A DNA stretch of 64,000 nucleotides from Anaerolineae bacterium (GTDB taxonomy: Bacteria; Chloroflexota; Anaerolineae; Aggregatilineales; UBA2796): contig JAHBVK010000028.1 of NCBI GenBank assembly GCA_019637555.1, positions 1-64,000 of the forward strand, written 5' to 3'. Of this stretch, positions 1-8,354 are shown in pieces (position 1 is the stretch's first letter; each line of letters starts with the position of its first letter). Both the position numbers and the translations under genes were made by a program. The notes under the pieces are model-generated. The model saw nothing but the letters and a program-made list of their open reading frames with translations. It ran no database searches and had not been told where the DNA came from.

Positions 1-172
1 GCTGGATACTGTGGGATTCTTGCTCCCTCTTCCTTCCCCTCATCCTGCCTTCCGCGCAGAAGTATTAAGGTTTTACACTTTTCATGGAAGGTTAGTTTCG
101 TTTGTCTGAAGATGAGAAGAATTAAGGAACAACGATGGGCTATCCCTTAATCCTTTGGAGCACAGATGTTGA
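1..172. other. Intergenic edge of window, no gene seen
   Basis: I see no coding region here. A 7-bp inverted repeat (ATTAAGG at 121-127, CCTTAAT at 145-151) lies downstream of the minus-strand DeoR gene. On the minus strand it is followed by a pyrimidine-rich stretch, so it may be a weak terminator for that gene. It has no proper T-run. Confidence 0.3.
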
Positions 173-943
173 TCAGGCGCGGATTATCGAAATACCTAAA
201 CGTTGATAAGGTGAGAGGATGTCATCGGAAAGGTGTGCTTCGGTGACGATGTGAGTCAGTAAATTGAGGGAACCAACAAAATAGGGAGATGCCGTGCCCA
301 AGCGATCAGCGGGCGCTATTACGGCAACCTCGGCAGAATTGGCAATCGCCGCTCGCTGGACATAGGTTTCGTCAAGGTTCAGCATACTGATCCCGAACTC
401 GATGTGTAGGCTGCACGCGCCGAGCACACATAGATCGAAACGAATGCGCTGGATTTCCTCAATTGTCTCCGTGCCAACCGTGTTCAGGGCGTCCTTAAGG
501 AATCTGCCGCCCAGACTAACTACCTCGATATAAGGATACTGCGCCAATGCAAGCGTCACTGATGGACTGTTGGTGAAGATGGTGGCGCGTAAATCAGTAG
601 GCAGTGAATCTGCAAGTTGTAGCGTGGTGGTGCCGCCGTAGAGCAGGACTACTTGATCTGGCTGAATCAAGGCTGCGGCTGCTTTTGCCAACGCTGCCTT
701 AATCTCCGGTTGCTGCTGCTGGCGCACAGTGAAGCTTTGCACGATGGGAGGCCGCGGCAACGCTCCACCATGAACACGCTGGAGTTTGCCCGTTTCAGCA
801 AGTTCTCGTAGATCGCGGCGTATCGTATCTTCGGAAACTCCTAACGATTCTGCTAGCTCGAGGGAGAGCACCTTTCCCTGTTGGTGCAAGTTGTCGAGGA
901 TGAATTGCTGACGCTCTTCCTTAAGCAAGGGAACATTTTGCAT
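173..943 (-). CDS. DeoR-family transcriptional repressor
   Basis: A 256-residue regulator of normal DeoR-family length. Residues about 8-58 form the N-terminal helix-turn-helix, with the family signature around VSEDTIRRDLRELAETGKL and the following HGGA. Residues about 80-235 form the DeoR C-terminal sensor domain (LLYGGTTTLQLA; LGACSLHIEFGIS), which in this family binds phosphorylated sugars or related metabolites. It is divergent from the MFS transporter and alpha-glucosidase genes, so it most likely controls that sugar locus and itself. Two near-identical 17-bp repeats between the divergent starts are the probable binding sites. The effector is not deducible. Confidence 0.9.
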   Translation of the reverse strand: MQNVPLLKEERQQFILDNLHQQGKVLSLELAESLGVSEDTIRRDLRELAETGKLQRVHGGALPRPPIVQSFTVRQQQQPEIKAALAKAAAALIQPDQVVLLYGGTTTLQLADSLPTDLRATIFTNSPSVTLALAQYPYIEVVSLGGRFLKDALNTVGTETIEEIQRIRFDLCVLGACSLHIEFGISMLNLDETYVQRAAIANSAEVAVIAPADRLGTASPYFVGSLNLLTHIVTEAHLSDDILSPYQRLGISIIRA

Positions 944-959
944 GAGCGAAAGACCTTAA

Positions 960-988
960 TTGACATTGCATGTATTTGCACGTATTAT
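960..988 (+). promoter_or_regulatory. Sigma70-type promoter of the MFS/alpha-glucosidase operon
   Basis: TTGACA at 960-965 and TATTAT at 983-988 are separated by 17 bp, a near-consensus housekeeping promoter. Transcription should start near 995. The -35 to -10 spacer is almost exactly filled by the first operator-like repeat. Confidence 0.75.
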
Positions 989-1013
989 CTTGAATATGCA
1001 TTTATATGCACGT
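967..1013. promoter_or_regulatory. Tandem 17-bp operator-like repeats, probable DeoR sites
   Basis: TGCATGTATTTGCACGT (967-983) and TGCATTTATATGCACGT (997-1013) match at 15 of 17 positions and start 30 bp apart, about three helical turns. Each holds two TGCA boxes six bases apart. One copy sits in the promoter spacer and the other just past the predicted start site, the classic arrangement for repression. Assignment to the adjacent DeoR protein is inference from position. Confidence 0.65.
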
Positions 1014-1036
1014 TTTCAATGATACAGGATCATTTA

Positions 1037-2191
1037 ATGAACCGCAAACAGTTCATAACGCTTGCTTGCTATGCCGCCTTCATTGCAATTGGTGTGTGCG
1101 TCACCATCTTTGGTCCTGCCAAAGACATACTTACGCAGCGCTTCGGTTTGCCGCTGAAAGATGGCGGTAATTTCATCTCCCTGCATTATATCGGTGCAGT
1201 AATCGGCATCGTAGTGACCGGATCATTGCTGGATAAAGTTAATGCTCGCTATTTGCTAGTAGGTGGTACGCTGCTAATGGGCATTGGATTGCTAGTGTTG
1301 ACGCAAGCACAAAGCCTATGGTTGGCATATGCATCAATGGTTGTCATTGGCTTGGGGTATGGGGCGCTAGATATTTGCCCGAATCTGGTAGTCGCCTCTC
1401 TCAACACTGAACGTGCTAGTATCGCATTGAACATCCTCAACATTATGTGGGGGATCGGGGCGGCGTTAGGTCCACAAGTTGCCAACTTTGCTCTCTCGCA
1501 GCAGAACATCAATATAGCTTTCCTGCTCACTGGCACGTTTTCACTGGCATTGGCGATACCGTTTGCATTTGCTTCGCTGGAACCACGACATCGTACGCAG
1601 GGGACTGAGGACTCCACCGCAATTGGTGCGATAAGTATGTGGTCGCTGATCCCATTTGTGCTGTTGATCTTCGTGTATGTTGGCGCAGAAAATGGCTTTG
1701 GTCAGTGGTTATTTACCGAGGTCACAAACGTTACACGTTCAACTGACTCCGTTGCTACGCTGGCGACATCACTGTTTTGGGGCGGATTGACAGTAGGACG
1801 GGTAGTGGCAAGTCTGCTGCTGCGCCGGATATCTGATGAAACACTGCTGATGGGAACGACACTGTTGATCGCCATTAGTGCGGCGTTGCTGATTGTGTTG
1901 CCCGGTGTGGAAAGCATCGCCTTGATCAGTGCCTTTCTGGTCGGCATCGGCTGCGGTCCAATCTTCCCTACTTCGCTGGCGATCCTCAATCGGCGTTTTC
2001 CGCGCGGCACGATCACAGGCACCGTTGTGGCATTCGGCACTACGGGTGGCATCGTGATCCCGTGGGTTCAGGGGCAAGTGGGTGCAGATCATAGTGGTGG
2101 TATGATCGTCACTGTGATTCTCGGATTTGTGCTGCTTGCGCTGGCATGGCTGGTTCAGCGAAAGCCATCCACCGCGGCACAGTACGCATAA
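1037..2191 (+). CDS. MFS transporter (probable sugar permease)
   Basis: A 384-residue polytopic protein with about 12 hydrophobic segments in two halves, typical of the major facilitator superfamily. The frame is open from 881, but the ATG at 1037 is chosen because CAGGATC (1025-1031) gives a Shine-Dalgarno at proper spacing, and the longer form would overlap the promoter and the divergent gene. The first helix starts almost at once (QFITLACYAAFIAIG). It is followed 23 bases later by the GH13 glucosidase, so it probably imports an oligosaccharide or glucoside for that enzyme. The substrate cannot be read from sequence. Confidence 0.85.
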   Translation: MNRKQFITLACYAAFIAIGVCVTIFGPAKDILTQRFGLPLKDGGNFISLHYIGAVIGIVVTGSLLDKVNARYLLVGGTLLMGIGLLVLTQAQSLWLAYASMVVIGLGYGALDICPNLVVASLNTERASIALNILNIMWGIGAALGPQVANFALSQQNINIAFLLTGTFSLALAIPFAFASLEPRHRTQGTEDSTAIGAISMWSLIPFVLLIFVYVGAENGFGQWLFTEVTNVTRSTDSVATLATSLFWGGLTVGRVVASLLLRRISDETLLMGTTLLIAISAALLIVLPGVESIALISAFLVGIGCGPIFPTSLAILNRRFPRGTITGTVVAFGTTGGIVIPWVQGQVGADHSGGMIVTVILGFVLLALAWLVQRKPSTAAQYA

Positions 2192-2214
2192 CTTAACTTA
2201 CTTGGAGTGCGAGC

Positions 2215-3843
2215 ATGTCCAATCAACCCTTATTGTGGTGGCGGCATGGTGTCGTCTACCAAATTTATCCCCGCAGTTTCATGGATAGCAACGGCGACGG
2301 CATTGGTGATCTACGTGGGATCACCAAAAAGATGGACTATCTGAGCAATACGTTAGGCATTGATGCGATCTGGCTGTCGCCATTCTACAAGTCGCCAATG
2401 GACGACTTCGGCTACGATGTAGCGGATTATTGCGACGTTGATCCAATTTTCGGCACACTGGCTGACTTCGATGCGTTGATCACCGCAGCGCATGCGCAAA
2501 ACTTGAAAGTAATCGTGGACTTTGTGCCAAATCATAGTTCCGATCAACATCAATGGTTCATCGAGTCGCGCTCGTCGCGGGATAATCCTAAGCGCGATTG
2601 GTATACCTGGCGCGACGCCAAACCAGATGGATCACCGCCAAATAACTGGTTGGCTGTATTTGGTGGATCGGCATGGGAGTGGGACGAGAAAACGCAGCAG
2701 TACTACTTGCACTCATTTTTGCCATCGCAGCCCGATCTGAATTGGCGCAATCCCGAAGTGAAAGCCGCAATGTTCGAGGCGATGCGCTTCTGGATGCGGC
2801 GCGGCGTTGATGGATTCCGCGTAGATGTGGCGCACTATTTGATGAAAGATCCAGATCTGCGCGATAACCCGTTAGTCGATGCCGTCATACTGGCGGAGAA
2901 CACTAAGAGTTTAGGTGGTTACGATAGCCAACAACATCTCTATGACAAAGGGCATAGCGACAATCATGAGTTGTACCGGCAGTTTCGCGGTGTGCTAGAT
3001 GAATTCGAAGCGATTAGCCCGCGTTACTCCGTCGGAGAAATCCATATCTTCGACTGGGAAGAATGGGCAACTTATTACGGCGCAGGTGATGAACTGCACA
3101 TGCCCTTCAACTTCGGGTTGATCTACGCTAAGTGGAAAGCCAACGTGGTGCGGGATGTGGTCGAATCGGTTGAGCGTGTGCTGACTAAACCGGGACAGTG
3201 GCCCAATTACGTATTCAGTAACCACGACGAACATCGCATTTCCAGCCGCTATGGCGCAGATGCCGCACGTTCGATCATGATGGTTCTGCTGACCTTGCGC
3301 GGTACGCCAACTATGTATTACGGCGACGAGTTGGGTATGAAAGATGTCAGCATCCCGCCAGAGAAAGTGCAAGATCCGTGGGAGCTGCGCGTGCCCGGCG
3401 CCAACTTAGGACGCGATCCTGAACGCACGCCCATGCAGTGGGATGCCACACCAAACGCGGGCTTTTCTCCAGCAGGCGTTGAGACATGGCTGCCTATCGG
3501 TGAAGATTATTCGACCGTCAATGTAGAAGCGGAGCTACAAGACGCTCGTTCGATGCTCAACATGACGCGGGCGTTGCTGAGACTGCGACGTGGATCGGAA
3601 GCGCTGCTCAATGGAAGCTATCGTACTGCAGTAGGAACTCCGGAAGAAGTTTATGCATATGTGCGTGAAGCTAGCAGCGAACGCTACCTGATCCTGATCA
3701 ACTTTGCGGCGGACGAACGCACTGTTTCTCTGCCGGAGTTGGCGTCTGGTCAAGTGGTGATCTCGACTTTAATGGATCGAGATGATAAGACTGGCGGATC
3801 GTTGAAGCTGCGCCCCAATGAAGGTTGCGTCGTCCGTTTTTAA
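2215..3843 (+). CDS. GH13 alpha-glucosidase (oligo-1,6-glucosidase type)
   Basis: A 542-residue retaining alpha-glucosidase of glycoside hydrolase family 13, probably cytoplasmic since no signal peptide is seen. The (beta/alpha)8 barrel starts at residue 10 (VVYQIYPRSF). Conserved regions are VDFVPNHSS (101-109), GFRVDVAH with nucleophile Asp204, GEIHIFDWEEW with acid/base Glu275, and FSNHDEH with transition-state Asp338. The QIYPRSF start and PIFGTLADFD loop fit the oligo-1,6-glucosidase/trehalose-6-phosphate hydrolase/sucrose hydrolase group. Exact linkage specificity is uncertain. It shares an operon with the MFS transporter under probable DeoR control and ends at a strong terminator. Confidence 0.92.
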   Translation: MSNQPLLWWRHGVVYQIYPRSFMDSNGDGIGDLRGITKKMDYLSNTLGIDAIWLSPFYKSPMDDFGYDVADYCDVDPIFGTLADFDALITAAHAQNLKVIVDFVPNHSSDQHQWFIESRSSRDNPKRDWYTWRDAKPDGSPPNNWLAVFGGSAWEWDEKTQQYYLHSFLPSQPDLNWRNPEVKAAMFEAMRFWMRRGVDGFRVDVAHYLMKDPDLRDNPLVDAVILAENTKSLGGYDSQQHLYDKGHSDNHELYRQFRGVLDEFEAISPRYSVGEIHIFDWEEWATYYGAGDELHMPFNFGLIYAKWKANVVRDVVESVERVLTKPGQWPNYVFSNHDEHRISSRYGADAARSIMMVLLTLRGTPTMYYGDELGMKDVSIPPEKVQDPWELRVPGANLGRDPERTPMQWDATPNAGFSPAGVETWLPIGEDYSTVNVEAELQDARSMLNMTRALLRLRRGSEALLNGSYRTAVGTPEEVYAYVREASSERYLILINFAADERTVSLPELASGQVVISTLMDRDDKTGGSLKLRPNEGCVVRF

Positions 3844-3872
3844 CCCAGTCCATTTTGTCGTTGTCCTGCTTG

Positions 3873-3909
3873 CTGCACAGTTGACTGCTGGTTGGCTGTG
3901 CAGTTTTTT
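3873..3909 (+). terminator. Rho-independent terminator after alpha-glucosidase
   Basis: CTGCACAG (3873-3880) pairs with CTGTGCAG (3896-3903) around a 15-base loop, followed at once by six T residues. It ends the MFS/glucosidase operon. Confidence 0.8.
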
Positions 3910-4000
3910 GTTTCCGTACCCAAAATGTAGGTCTGATCATAGATTTCGGATTAGAATGCTAGTCAAATAACTATTTCTTCAGGTTTGGAGATGCAGTCAT

Positions 4001-4945
4001 ATGCCGTCTAAAACCGCTGTCATCGCCATCGGCGGCAACTCACTTATTCAAGACAGTAAAAAACCTCAGATGGATTTTCAATGGGAGGCGGTGCGCGAAA
4101 CATGTGAACATATCGCTCACATGATCGAAGCAGGCTGGCGGGTAGTGATCACGCATGGAAACGGTCCGCAGGTAGGCTTTATTTTGCGACGCGCGGAATT
4201 AGCAGCGCATGAAGTGCATGGTGTGCCGCTGGATATCATCGTGGCAGATACGCAGGGAAGCATTGGCTATATGCTGCAGCAGGCACTGCGCAATAGTTTG
4301 CTGCGACGAGGAATAATCAAAAATACACTCAGCGTGGTGACGCAGACTGTTGTTGACCGCGATGATTCTGCCTTCCAGAAGCCGAACAAACCGATAGGTA
4401 GCTTCTTGAGTGAGCCTGATGCCCGCAAATTCGAGGCGCAAGGCTGGACAGTGGTGGAGGATGCTGGACGCGGCTGGCGGCGGGTGGTCGCTTCACCGCA
4501 GCCTCTGGAAATCATCGAACTAGACACGATTCGCATGGCGCTTGATCATGAGTATGTGGTGGTGGCAGTTGGTGGTGGAGGCATTCCCGTTATTCGCAAA
4601 GCTGACGGCGAACTGCGCGGCGTTTATGCAGTGATCGACAAGGATCGTGCTAGCAGTTTGTTGGCATCGCTACTGAACGTTGATCTATTTATGATCTCGA
4701 CAGGTGTAGAACGAGTGGCGCTCAACTTCAATAAACCAGATCAGCGCTTTCTGGATGTGATGACGGTAAGCGAGGCACGTCGGTATATGCAAGAAGGGCA
4801 CTTTGCACCGGGATCAATGCTGCCCAAGATCGAGGCAGTGGTAACTTATATCGAGCGTGGCGGTAAAGAAGCGTTGATTACCGATTTTGCTAACATCGAG
4901 CGCGCGTTACGCGGCGAAAGCGGTACGCGCGTGATTGCAGGTTGA
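4001..4945 (+). CDS. arcC: Carbamate kinase
   Basis: A 314-residue amino-acid-kinase-fold enzyme that interconverts ATP plus carbamate with ADP plus carbamoyl phosphate. Diagnostic motifs are IAIGGNSLI near residue 8, THGNGPQVG near 51, VGGGGIPV near 190, the DKDRASSLLA segment, and FAPGSMLPKIEA near the C-terminus. Length fits the family. No arginine deiminase or ornithine carbamoyltransferase gene is adjacent, so its role may be in another carbamoyl-phosphate-yielding pathway such as ureide or hydantoin degradation; that is inference. The next gene overlaps or abuts its stop. Confidence 0.93.
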   Translation: MPSKTAVIAIGGNSLIQDSKKPQMDFQWEAVRETCEHIAHMIEAGWRVVITHGNGPQVGFILRRAELAAHEVHGVPLDIIVADTQGSIGYMLQQALRNSLLRRGIIKNTLSVVTQTVVDRDDSAFQKPNKPIGSFLSEPDARKFEAQGWTVVEDAGRGWRRVVASPQPLEIIELDTIRMALDHEYVVVAVGGGGIPVIRKADGELRGVYAVIDKDRASSLLASLLNVDLFMISTGVERVALNFNKPDQRFLDVMTVSEARRYMQEGHFAPGSMLPKIEAVVTYIERGGKEALITDFANIERALRGESGTRVIAG

Positions 4946-4955
4946 GGAGTGTTAC

Positions 4956-5705
4956 TTGGAGTCGCAGAGTCTTTTAACTGTTGGCAACTCGGCAAAGTTG
5001 TACTGTTTGAACTGGATAGAGAACTATATTCGCTCAGGTAGCCGCGCGATCACGATCCTCGATTTGGGCAGTGGCACGGCGAATAATTTCCTTGCCCTAT
5101 TGCAGAAGTATCCACAAACACGCTATGTAGGCATTGAGCCATCACCAGCAGCGTGTAAACAGGCTGAACAGAATCTACGAGGGTTGAACGGAACAGTAAT
5201 CAACGCTCTCGCCTACGACGTTTACCCCATTGTGAAGCAGAAGTTCGATGTGGTGGTGTCTTTCAGTGCGCTAGAACATGTCTATCAGCGTAAGGCATTT
5301 CTTCAATCCGCCAAAGAATGTCTGGCAACAGAAGGCTATTTCCTGATCAACTACGATGCCGGGCATTTCGTGGACGGCGGTTTTCGAGACAGAGTGAAGA
5401 ATATTGTTGGTCCGCTGCTGGCGCGCTTCGGCAGAGAACGCTACTATCAGGCGTTCGTGAAAGAGCAAGAATTCGAGCAGATCGTTGGATCGCTTGATCT
5501 GCGTATCGTTGAAGCGAAATCGTTCAATACGCGGCTAAAGGGATTGTATAAGAGTATCCCCGAAGCATTGCGTAACGACTACATGCAACACTGGCTCGAC
5601 TTCGAATTGTGGCTGAACCAACAGGAATTACCCTACAACGATAAACAAGCCGGGAACTTTTTCACTCGCAATTTCATCCTCACTCATAGTAACAATCATG
5701 CCTAA
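4956..5705 (+). CDS. Class I SAM-dependent methyltransferase
   Basis: A 249-residue Rossmann-fold methyltransferase. Motif I is ILDLGSGTANN, the acidic end of strand beta2 is VGIEPS, and the FSALEHVYQR segment resembles the motif IV region of UbiE/COQ5-type enzymes. The frame opens at a TTG at 4935, but the TTG at 4956 is preferred: GAGGAG (4944-4949) lies six bases before it and the carbamate kinase stop overlaps that site. The substrate is unknown. Its 3' end overlaps threonine synthase by 8 bases, so the two are translationally coupled. Confidence 0.8.
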   Translation: MESQSLLTVGNSAKLYCLNWIENYIRSGSRAITILDLGSGTANNFLALLQKYPQTRYVGIEPSPAACKQAEQNLRGLNGTVINALAYDVYPIVKQKFDVVVSFSALEHVYQRKAFLQSAKECLATEGYFLINYDAGHFVDGGFRDRVKNIVGPLLARFGRERYYQAFVKEQEFEQIVGSLDLRIVEAKSFNTRLKGLYKSIPEALRNDYMQHWLDFELWLNQQELPYNDKQAGNFFTRNFILTHSNNHA

Positions 5706-6954
5706 CCCTTATCTGTCCCATCTGCAATGCACGATCTGCGGTACCAGTTTTGATCCAACTGCGGTGACTTACACCTGTCCTCACTGCGGTGAAGCAGGAA
5801 CACTGGACATTCAGTACGACTTTGATCGACTGCGTGCAGATCGGCAGTGGGAACACCGACCTGATCGCGCTGATATGTGGCGCTATTTGCCACTGCTGCC
5901 CGTGCAAGATAGCCGTTATATCCCCAGTGTGCCTGTCGGCTGGAGTCCGCTGATCGATGCGCCGCGCTTGGCGAAATCGCTGGAGCAACGGCAACTCTGG
6001 CTCAAGGATGATGGACGCAATCCCACCGCCTCACTGAAAGACCGCGCTAGTGCGATGGTGGTGGCGCGGGCGTTGGAGATTGGCGCACCAGTAGTGACGA
6101 CGGCGAGTACAGGTAATGCCGCTGCTGCGCTCTCAGGATTGTGCGCCAGCGCCGGACTCCGTGCGGTGATCTTTGTGCCGAGCAAAGCACCGCCAGCCAA
6201 AATCGCCCAACTGCTGGTCTATGGCGCGACGGTACTGCTAGTTGAAGGGACTTACGATCAGGCATTTGATCTGTGCGTGCAAGCAAGTGAGGAATATGGC
6301 TGGTACTGCCGTAATACTGGTATGAACCCCTATACCACTGAAGGCAAAAAGACCGCTTCGCTAGAAATCGCCGAGCAACTAGACTGGAATACTCCTGATG
6401 CCGTTATCGTCAGTGTGGGTGATGGCAGCATCATCGGCGGGCAATACAAGGGCTGGCGCGACCTCTATGATCTTGGGGTGATCACGAAGTTACCACGTTT
6501 GATCGGTGTGCAGGCAGAAGGCAGCTCCAACATCGCGCGGGCGTGGCTCGCGGGCAGCGATCCGGCGAAGATGTCAGCAGGTCCAGCAGATACAATCGCG
6601 GATAGCATTTCCGCCAGTCTACCGCGTGATCGTGTGAAAGCGGTGCGCGCCGTGAAAGAGTCGCAAGGTGCTTATGTCACCGTGAGCGATGAGGCGATCC
6701 TTGCGGCGATCCCTGAACTTGCGCGGCAGTCGGGCGTATTCGCTGAACCTGCAGCGGCGGCGGCACTGGCGGGATTGAAGCAAGCACGACAGAACGGCAC
6801 GATTCAGGCAAATGAATCGGTTGTGCTGCTGCTTACTGGCAGTGGATTGAAAGACATCAACAGTGCCATGAAAAGCGTCGGCGCTGAAGGTGGTCATCGT
6901 GTGGCGGCGGATATGGTGGCTGTGCGGCGCGTGATCGAAGGACTGACACTCTAA
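5698..6954 (+). CDS. thrC: Threonine synthase
   Basis: A 418-residue PLP enzyme of fold type II that converts O-phosphohomoserine to threonine. An N-terminal zinc-ribbon-like Cys4 motif (C11, C14, C27, C30) is common in bacterial and archaeal ThrC. The Schiff-base lysine is K114 in NPTASLKDRAS. Other family features are STGNAAAALSG and the glycine-rich phosphate-binding VGDGSIIGG. No other threonine-pathway gene is adjacent. A ThrC-like paralogue of another function cannot be excluded, but full-length similarity to ThrC is good. Confidence 0.88.
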   Translation: MPNPYLSHLQCTICGTSFDPTAVTYTCPHCGEAGTLDIQYDFDRLRADRQWEHRPDRADMWRYLPLLPVQDSRYIPSVPVGWSPLIDAPRLAKSLEQRQLWLKDDGRNPTASLKDRASAMVVARALEIGAPVVTTASTGNAAAALSGLCASAGLRAVIFVPSKAPPAKIAQLLVYGATVLLVEGTYDQAFDLCVQASEEYGWYCRNTGMNPYTTEGKKTASLEIAEQLDWNTPDAVIVSVGDGSIIGGQYKGWRDLYDLGVITKLPRLIGVQAEGSSNIARAWLAGSDPAKMSAGPADTIADSISASLPRDRVKAVRAVKESQGAYVTVSDEAILAAIPELARQSGVFAEPAAAAALAGLKQARQNGTIQANESVVLLLTGSGLKDINSAMKSVGAEGGHRVAADMVAVRRVIEGLTL

Positions 6955-6975
6955 AATTCGGGTACAATCATAAGC

Positions 6976-7998
6976 ATGTCAAACGAACTTACCTCCTCCA
7001 AACCTATCTACTCCGTAGTTGCACCTGTATACGAGGAATCGAAGGGTCTGCCGGAATTTTACGAGCGCGTCCGCAAAGCGATGGATGCGCTAGGTGAGCC
7101 ATGGGAACTGGTGATGGTCAACGACGGCAGTCGTGATAACTCGCTGGAGGTAATGCGCCAGCTTCACGAAAAAGACCCGCGCATCAAATTGATCGACTTT
7201 GCACGCAACTTCGGACACCAAATTGCGGTTACTGCTGGCATGGATGCCGCTAGTGGCGATGCCGTGATCATCATTGACTCCGACTTGCAAGACCCGCCCG
7301 AAACAATTCCTGATCTGATTGCGAAATGGAAAGAAGGGGTCGAGGTAGTTTATGCCGTGCGGCGGACGCGTCCCGGCGAGACTTGGTTCAAATTGATCAC
7401 GGCGAAATTGTTCTACCGCATGATTTATCAGATCACCGATGTGCAGATTCCGGTAGATACGGGCGACTTCCGACTGATGGATCGGCGCGTGGTCGATGCG
7501 ATGGTTAATATGCGCGAGCACAACCGCTTTATTCGTGGCATGACCAGTTGGGTCGGTTTCCGGCAGGCAGGCGTGCTCTATGATCGGGATGTACGCAAAT
7601 ACGGAACGAGCAGTTATCCGCTGCGCAAAATGCTGCGCCTCGCGTGGGATGCGGTGACCGGATTCTCCTATTTCCCACTGCAATTGACGCTATACGTCAG
7701 TTTGATACTGTTCTTGATCTCCGTACTGGCGATCCCGGCAGTGATCGTGGCGCGATTGGCGACGGGCGTGGTCTGGTTCGAGGGTCAAGCAACAGCTATT
7801 GTGTTGATCCTTCTAATCGGCGCAGCACAGTTTTTCTTCTTCTTCGTAATGGGTCAGTATCTCGGACGAATCTACGATGAAGTGCGCGGACGACCCTTGT
7901 ACATCATCGCCGATACGTTTGGCTTCAATGGTGAGCAGAAGATTCACCGACACCGGGTCAATATGCAACCTCCCTCATCAAATAACGAACCAACCTAA
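6976..7998 (+). CDS. Polyprenyl-phosphate glycosyltransferase, GT2 (DPM1/GtrB type)
   Basis: A 340-residue family 2 glycosyltransferase. The nucleotide-sugar domain (YSVVAPVYEESKGL, VNDGSRDNS, IIDSDLQDPPETIPDL with the DxD-like acidic site) occupies residues about 10-230. Two C-terminal transmembrane segments (about 235-262 and 270-300) are typical of enzymes that charge a polyprenyl phosphate with glucose, mannose or a related sugar at the inner membrane face. Such donors feed GT-C transferases like the two encoded near 24.5-27.7 kb. TACAAT at 6963-6968 ends seven bases before the ATG and no Shine-Dalgarno is visible, suggesting a leaderless message. Confidence 0.88.
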   Translation: MSNELTSSKPIYSVVAPVYEESKGLPEFYERVRKAMDALGEPWELVMVNDGSRDNSLEVMRQLHEKDPRIKLIDFARNFGHQIAVTAGMDAASGDAVIIIDSDLQDPPETIPDLIAKWKEGVEVVYAVRRTRPGETWFKLITAKLFYRMIYQITDVQIPVDTGDFRLMDRRVVDAMVNMREHNRFIRGMTSWVGFRQAGVLYDRDVRKYGTSSYPLRKMLRLAWDAVTGFSYFPLQLTLYVSLILFLISVLAIPAVIVARLATGVVWFEGQATAIVLILLIGAAQFFFFFVMGQYLGRIYDEVRGRPLYIIADTFGFNGEQKIHRHRVNMQPPSSNNEPT

Positions 7999-8074
7999 AC
8001 TACAAAGTGTTATAGAATGTACAAGTAATTAACGTTATAGGGTGTCGAGCGTACGGCTGACAGGGGGACGGGCG

Positions 8075-8305
8075 GTGTTTGACGATACGCAGAAACGAGT
8101 TAATTTTGTACAGGCATACCGCGAGTCGGTGGAGTCTTACGAACATTTACACGAGGAATTGGTGACGCTGCTACAATCGAAGGGTGGACAGACCAAGAAC
8201 CTCAGCGATGATGAATATGAACAGTATCGTGAACTGGCACACCGCCGCGATCTGGCGTACAACCATATGAAAACGCTGGAACGGGCGCTACTGGATGATC
8301 AGTAG
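8075..8305 (+). CDS. Small charged protein of unknown function
   Basis: A 76-residue soluble, highly charged, probably all-helical protein. The frame is open from 8042, but GTG 8075 is chosen because AGGGGGA (8062-8068) sits six bases upstream. It has no cysteine and no signal peptide; the heptad-like run from FVQAYRESVESYEHLHEEL to the C-terminus suggests a short helical hairpin. It lies between the GT2 gene and the PLP enzyme and may share a transcript with them. I do not recognise a family. Confidence 0.6.
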   Translation: MFDDTQKRVNFVQAYRESVESYEHLHEELVTLLQSKGGQTKNLSDDEYEQYRELAHRRDLAYNHMKTLERALLDDQ

Positions 8306-8354
8306 AGTCGCCTCTCAGCCATAGCATTTCAAAACTTTCAGGAAAACACATTCA

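Noticed and set aside
881-1036. Extended N-terminus for the MFS transporter
   Set aside because: It would run through the promoter and operator repeats and overlap the divergent DeoR gene; ATG 1037 has a good ribosome site.
7090-7683. 197-residue minus-strand open frame
   Set aside because: Antisense shadow of the GT2 gene.
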